Shown here one piece after another: positions 9,903 through 12,648 of a stretch of DNA of 12,648 nt (position 1 is the first letter of the stretch; each line of letters begins with the position of its first letter). The DNA is from Stramenopiles sp. TOSAG23-6 (taxonomy: Eukaryota > Sar), in contig LT636196.1 in NCBI GenBank assembly GCA_900128565.1, positions 1 through 12,648 on the forward strand, in the 5' to 3' direction. The notes below the pieces were generated by a model, which was not told where the DNA came from, did no database searches, and was given only the letters and a program-made list of their open reading frames with translations. A program made the position numbers and the translations under genes.

Positions 9903-9926
9903 AAAAGTACTTTTAAAAGTACTTTT
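9903..9926. terminator. Perfect 24-bp palindrome between convergent genes
   Basis: Two tandem copies of the 12-bp palindrome AAAAGTACTTTT make a 24-bp perfect inverted repeat. It lies in the 127-bp gap between the stop of the giant gene (9802) and the stop of the convergent 264-aa gene (9930), three bases from the latter. It could fold in RNA from either strand and may mark a shared 3'-end or pausing site. That role is inferred from position; eukaryotic 3' ends do not require hairpins. Confidence 0.35.
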
Positions 9927-9929
9927 CCT

Positions 9930-10724
9930 TCATTGTTTTTTCTTCTCTGGTTTCATAAAAGGAACGCAACTTTTAATTACCTTATACTCCTGATTGTTGT
10001 GCGAAAACGAAATTTTCCTCCAAGGTTTAACTCGTGTTCTTAAGTCGGTATCAGACGACAATTTTTTTTTTGGAAGTAGATGTTTAGGTGCATGTTTTAT
10101 CGCAAATGCAATTGAACATGCCAAGGTTTTTGTCTTTCCTTCGATCAAAAGTTGTTTATTCACATCTTTTATTACGCCCTCGAGGTTTTCAGAAGGTTTG
10201 TAGACTTTACCATCAAAGCCTCTACCTCTACTTTTAGCTTGCAACTTTATTTGCCAAACATACTTGGGATCATGGCACAAATCATACGGTTCCGAATCAT
10301 CATTTTCCTTTCCAGCAAGAGATTCACTCTCTTTGACAGGGTCCGCCTCATCTTCAGTTTCCTCCCCTTCACTGCTATCGTTCGACATTGCTTTTTTAGC
10401 ATTGTTGTTATCGTTCGACACAGCTTTTTTAGCGAGGTTTTTTTTCTGAATCTTTTTTAGAGGCATTTCCACATCATTTGTACTTAAGATTCGTTTCAAC
10501 GAAGTACTTGGTTGACCTTTTTTCACATCTTTAGAAGCGGTTTGGGTAAGTAAGCACTTGTATAAAAACTTCATTTCCTTCTCAGCAGCTCTTACGTCTT
10601 GTCTCAAAGATTCAGTGATCGCTTTGTACTCATCAATTTCTTCATTACCTCTGGCAACAACATCAGTCAAACGCACAATATTTTCACGGCATAAACTAAC
10701 TATATCGAAGTTAGAGGTCGGCAT
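9930..10724 (-). CDS. Charged coiled-coil protein of unknown function, 264 aa, probably nuclear
   Basis: The complete frame runs from ATG (10724-10722) to TGA (9932-9930). I do not recognise a named domain. Residues about 15-70 look like a short coiled coil (R-L-T-D-V-V-A-R-G-N-E-E-I-D-E-Y). Residues 80-110 are lysine-rich (P-L-K-K-I-Q-K-K-N-L-A-K-K), resembling a nuclear localisation signal. Residues about 113-148 are a Ser/Glu/Asp acidic stretch. The C-terminal 115 residues look folded: Y-V-W-Q-I-K-L-Q-A-K-S-R-G-R-G-F-D-G-K-V-Y, then a helical part and a basic tail. The pattern of coil, basic/acidic linkers and a basic C-terminal domain is common in chromatin or RNA-associated proteins, but that is inference. 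It diverges from the deaminase-like gene (215 bp between starts) and converges on the giant gene. A small internal 11-aa duplication sits in the linker. Confidence 0.75.
   Translation of the reverse strand: MPTSNFDIVSLCRENIVRLTDVVARGNEEIDEYKAITESLRQDVRAAEKEMKFLYKCLLTQTASKDVKKGQPSTSLKRILSTNDVEMPLKKIQKKNLAKKAVSNDNNNAKKAMSNDSSEGEETEDEADPVKESESLAGKENDDSEPYDLCHDPKYVWQIKLQAKSRGRGFDGKVYKPSENLEGVIKDVNKQLLIEGKTKTLACSIAFAIKHAPKHLLPKKKLSSDTDLRTRVKPWRKISFSHNNQEYKVIKSCVPFMKPEKKKQ
10376..10433 (-). repeat. Two 25-bp direct repeats (33-bp period) in the 264-aa gene
   Basis: Copies at 10376-10400 and 10409-10433 differ at two bases and encode A-K-K-A-M-S-N-D and A-K-K-A-V-S-N-D. The 33-bp period keeps frame (11 aa). 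This is a simple tandem duplication in the low-complexity linker. Confidence 0.8.
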
Positions 10725-10939
10725 TCTAATTGATCTAATCGTAATATTATTATTATGGACAGCCGAAGGTAGCGCAATTATAATTTTGCGCGCGATTTTG
10801 GATTACCTCGAAATTTCGAATTTCGAATTCGAATTCGCGCGCGGAAATTTTTAGTAGTCAGATTATAAATTCAGCGCCTAATTTTTATTTAGTGTTAGTA
10901 TTTGTATAATTGGATTTGAATAATTGCGTGCTAAGAATA
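10725..10939. promoter_or_regulatory. Divergent promoter region with nested palindromes and CG runs
   Basis: These 215 bp separate the start codons of the 264-aa gene (minus) and the deaminase-like gene (plus). They hold two alternating CG runs (10788-10794 and 10836-10843) in otherwise AT-rich DNA, and between them overlapping palindromes: CGAAATTTCG (10809-10818), TTCGAATTCGAA (10822-10833) and GAATTCGAATTC (10825-10836). Such a cluster midway between divergent genes is a plausible shared regulatory element. No specific factor is identified. Confidence 0.45.
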
Positions 10940-11656
10940 ATGATTTGCCTTTCAGTTGAATCCTACTTTGTTGTGTTTTGTTCCCTTGTTGTTTCAATAT
11001 GTATATTTCAAAAGGAGTTTAGCTGTAAAGAGTATAGTGAATCAAATGGTAATAACCCTAACCCTTTGAGTCAATCAAGCTGTAGATCAAGTGTATTAGA
11101 TGACAGTCACTGGTTGTCTTTACTTGTCGATCTTCGAACTTGGTGTAGTTCAAAGAACGCGGTTCGTGGTAATATATCAGCTCTTATAGTACGTGGTAAT
11201 ACTCTTCTTAGTTGGGGCCATGTACGAAGCTTGATCGTTGACATTCCAAAAGGAAAAAAGGGAAGGGCAAACGCTGATCTTCATGCAGAGGCAGATGCAG
11301 TAACTTGTGCAGCTAGAAATGGTATCAGTTTAGATGGTTCAACTCTTTACTGTAGTTCAATTTGTTGCATCCGGTGTTTTAGATTAGTTGTAGCTTCGGG
11401 AGTGGTAAGGGTGGTACACCCACCTCCACCTACCCCTGAATTTTATGGAAAAGATCGTAAATTTGTCAATTCTATTGCCAAAATTCATGGAGTTGATATA
11501 GACGACCGTGCAATCTTGCCTGGATTTCGCAAGTTAGAAAATGGAAAACCATCACATTTATTAGATTTAAAGAGATGTTGGGGACAAAATAGAAAATTTA
11601 TTAGCAAACTAGAAACAAATATTTTGCCACAGATACAAAAAACAAACTTAGTTTAA
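10940..11656 (+). CDS. Cytidine/deoxycytidylate deaminase-like zinc protein, 238 aa
   Basis: The C-terminal half carries the deaminase zinc signature. H115-A-E117 supplies a zinc ligand and the catalytic Glu; 26 residues later C143-I-R-C146 supplies the other ligands. The usual Pro before the first Cys is replaced by Cys142. Preceding strands (I-S-A-L-I-V-R-G-N-T-L-L-S-W-G-H) and following ones (L-V-V-A-S-G-V-V-R-V-V) fit the superfamily fold. The pattern is nearest to dCMP-deaminase-like proteins, which hydrolyse the amino group of (deoxy)cytosine nucleotides, but the substrate cannot be fixed; it could be a diverged or editing-type member. The first ATG after an in-frame TAA (10907-10909) is at 10940. 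The N-terminus it gives is hydrophobic (about residues 9-23) and might be a signal or anchor. A T-rich tract with acceptor-like ends (TTTCAG at 10950-10955) leaves open that this part is intron. The C-terminal 70 residues are unrecognised. The stop lies in a repeat shared with the next gene. Confidence 0.75.
   Translation: MICLSVESYFVVFCSLVVSICIFQKEFSCKEYSESNGNNPNPLSQSSCRSSVLDDSHWLSLLVDLRTWCSSKNAVRGNISALIVRGNTLLSWGHVRSLIVDIPKGKKGRANADLHAEADAVTCAARNGISLDGSTLYCSSICCIRCFRLVVASGVVRVVHPPPPTPEFYGKDRKFVNSIAKIHGVDIDDRAILPGFRKLENGKPSHLLDLKRCWGQNRKFISKLETNILPQIQKTNLV
11053..11065 (+). repeat. Telomere-like (AACCCT)2 inside the deaminase-like gene
   Basis: The sequence taaccctaaccct matches two units of the TTAGGG-type telomere repeat. 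It is read in frame as N-P-N-P near residues 39-42. A matching copy lies just after the gene's stop. Confidence 0.7.
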
Positions 11657-11673
11657 ACTTAGTTTATGCGTTT
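11643..11673. repeat. 31-bp repeat, copy 1, carries the stop of the deaminase-like gene
   Basis: This copy matches 11716-11746 at 27 of 31 positions, with a 73-bp period. It contains the TAA (11654-11656) that ends the deaminase-like gene and internally repeats AAACTTAGTTT. Confidence 0.75.
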
Positions 11674-11676
11674 ATG

Positions 11677-11692
11677 CTAACCCTAACCCTAA
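11677..11692 (+). repeat. Telomere-like (CCCTAA)2 after the deaminase-like gene
   Basis: The sequence ctaaccctaaccctaa lies 20 bp after the stop codon, between the two 31-bp repeats. It shares 13 bp (taaccctaaccct) with the copy inside the gene. There is no longer array, so this is not a chromosome end. Confidence 0.7.
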
Positions 11693-11715
11693 AAAAATGT
11701 ACCACACAAAAAATA

Positions 11716-11746
11716 CAACCTTAGTGTACACTTAGTTTATGCATTT
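11716..11746. repeat. 31-bp repeat, copy 2, carries the stop of the FERM gene
   Basis: The second copy of the repeat at 11643-11673. The minus-strand FERM gene's TAA (11739-11737) falls inside it. Thus two convergent genes on opposite strands both end in copies of one repeat in the same orientation. Confidence 0.75.
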
Positions 11747-12612
11747 CCTAAACCTTTACCCGTAGCATGAAAGTGAAGTACACGCATAATGTCATACATT
11801 CTTGGTAATTCATCTGGTGAAAGTTCCAGTTTGAGTAAAACTAGTCTCCGTCCTGAACCTCCAGTTGAATCTTGAAATTGTACAACAAATTGATTTAATT
11901 TAACTTTGTTTTGGAAAAATATTTCAAAAAAAAAATTAATTTTTTTTTTGTTAGGTACAAAATTTCGTACGAAAANCNAAAAAAAAAAAAACTNAAAAAA
12001 NAANTTGAAAAAAAAATAAAACATACCTTTGTTTTGGAAATGCACAATATCCGAAAATGGGATTTCTTTTATGATCGATCGAGTGTGCATATCAACACAT
12101 TTTGCACCAGTTGGACAAACAGCCATAAAAATCGTCTCTGGTAGTCCAAGCCGACGACACGAAATATGTGGTTTTGCAATGAATACTGTCATACCATATA
12201 ATCCAAATTTAGAACAACACATAATATAGTCTCGACGATGTTCCATCCAATCATTATGTGTATTTCCATGTTTATCTGTAAGACCTTTGGTTTTTGTAAT
12301 GTACTGCATACACACGCCATCTAAAGAATCTTCATCACAAAAACGAGAAGGGAGGTATTTTTGTAAATTTTTTAATGTTAATACCGAAGTAGGATCCACA
12401 TAAGGGCTTCCATTACGTGATTCAGTTAACATTTGAAGCACTGCAATTTCGTACAATTCTGAACGACGGATGGGCTGCCTGTTTGTATATCTACCTGAGA
12501 TTATATCTGTCACGGCTTGGTGAAACATTAAATGTTCTGATGCGGGATCATCAACAGAGACTGGAATAAAATATTTTACACGGTAGACATGTTTTGTGAA
12601 AAAATATTTCAA
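11737..12612 (-). CDS. FERM-domain protein, C-terminal part (talin- or MyTH4-FERM-myosin-like), partial at 5' end
   Basis: Coding exons on the minus strand: from about 12590 (upper limit 12612) to 12027, then 11903-11737, joined over a 123-nt intron. The first exon reads V-Y-R-V-K-Y-F...D-D-P...L-M-F-H-Q-A-V-T-D-I, the typical entry into the FERM F2 lobe, followed by the helical F2 region (Y-E-I-A-V-L-Q, Y-L-P-S-R-F). It then reads the start of the PTB-like F3 lobe (G-L-Y-G-M-T-V-F-I-A, I-P-F-S-D-I-V-H-F). Splicing joins F-Q-N-K to V-K-L-N-Q-F-V-V-Q-F and completes F3, ending M-Y-D-I-M-R-V-L-H-F. FERM domains link membrane proteins or phosphoinositides to actin; similar order occurs in talin and in MyTH4-FERM myosin tails. 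The protein ends about 15 residues after F3, so FERM is C-terminal, which favours a myosin-type tail over talin. The exact 5' exon border is unclear because of a second intron there. Confidence 0.75.
   Translation of the reverse strand: MKYFFTKHVYRVKYFIPVSVDDPASEHLMFHQAVTDIISGRYTNRQPIRRSELYEIAVLQMLTESRNGSPYVDPTSVLTLKNLQKYLPSRFCDEDSLDGVCMQYITKTKGLTDKHGNTHNDWMEHRRDYIMCCSKFGLYGMTVFIAKPHISCRRLGLPETIFMAVCPTGAKCVDMHTRSIIKEIPFSDIVHFQNKGMFYFFFXXFFXFFFFXXFVRNFVPNKKKINFFFEIFFQNKVKLNQFVVQFQDSTGGSGRRLVLLKLELSPDELPRMYDIMRVLHFHATGKGLGNA
11904..12026 (-). mobile_element. Introner-like intron A (123 nt) with 14-bp flanking direct repeat
   Basis: On the minus strand the intron starts GTATGT at 12026 and ends CAAAG at 11904. 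The 14 bp TTTCCAAAACAAAG occur at the end of the upstream exon (12040-12027) and again as the last 14 bases of the intron (11917-11904). The element therefore carries the donor, and the duplicated target provides the acceptor AG; splicing removes one copy and restores the coding sequence. Inside are a CTAAC branch-point match (11954-11950), a perfect 24-bp palindrome A10-TTAA-T10 (11926-11949), the palindrome TTTCGTACGAAA (11963-11974), and poly-T with five N. The same sequence occurs again at the window end. The splice site is well supported by the FERM F3 alignment; the mobile nature is inferred. Confidence 0.65.
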
Positions 12613-12648
12613 AAAAAAAACTTAAATTTGTTAGGTACAAAATTTCGT
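12598..12648 (-). mobile_element. Introner-like intron B, 3' part, cut by window end
   Basis: This segment is a second copy of intron A's 3' half. GTTAGGTACAAAATTTCGT (12630-12648) is identical to 11950-11968, and 12600-12620 is identical to 11915-11935. The part between differs: ten T in A are reduced to three in B, with an extra C. It sits just upstream of the first visible FERM coding in the same gene and orientation. The CTAAC branch-point match is kept. No AG lies where intron A's acceptor would predict; the nearest are at 12622-12621 and 12562-12561. The donor is beyond the window. Confidence 0.65.

Noticed and set aside
9994-10460. Plus-strand reading frames opposite the 264-aa gene
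   Set aside because: They are Phe/Ser/Leu-rich antisense of a charged coding sequence, overlapping each other, without domain features.
11049-11085. A tiny intron in the deaminase-like gene (GTAATA ... CTGTAG)
   Set aside because: It is 37 nt, too short for most spliceosomes, and not a multiple of three; removing it would break the open frame that continues to the deaminase motif.
11677-11692. A true telomere or chromosome end
   Set aside because: Only two repeat units are present and genes continue on both sides.

Overview
The window is nuclear DNA from a eukaryote, most likely a gene-dense AT-rich protist. It has short GT-AG introns, WW, EF-hand, ankyrin and FERM domains, long charged coiled coils and no bacterial gene signals. 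The multidomain architecture and compact spacing recall stramenopile/oomycete genomes, but the lineage is a guess. A few N positions (2911, 2974, 11976-12004) mark weak assembly.

Five genes alternate in strand, with 80-220 bp between them: (1) a complete 80-residue basic protein, minus, 2-244; (2) a giant multidomain protein of about 3,089 residues, plus, 443-9802, interrupted by one 90-nt intron at 4479-4568; (3) a 264-residue charged, probably nuclear protein, minus, 9930-10724; (4) a cytidine/deoxycytidylate-deaminase-like zinc protein, plus, 10940-11656; (5) the 3' part of a FERM-domain protein, minus, from about 12600 down to 11737. Genes 1/2 and 3/4 are divergent and share short promoter regions. 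Genes 2/3 and 4/5 converge; the first convergent gap holds a perfect 24-bp palindrome, and the second holds a 31-bp repeat whose two copies carry the stop codons of genes 4 and 5.

The giant protein carries an N-terminal WW domain, a coiled coil, three WW-EF-EF modules, fourteen 15-residue tandem repeats, a degenerate EF pair, four copies of an unrecognised domain starting W-R-G, a roughly 600-residue charged helix, a duplicated 80-residue domain, ankyrin repeats and a Tudor/SH3-like domain. It looks like a calcium-responsive scaffold. Its intron has overlapping donors four bases apart: one gives the full protein, the other stops it near residue 1,346.

The most unusual signal is in the FERM gene. 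Its intron (11904-12026) is flanked by a 14-bp direct repeat placed so that splicing removes exactly one copy. The same intron sequence occurs again, cut by the window end (about 12598-12648). This is what an introner, a mobile element that creates introns, would leave.
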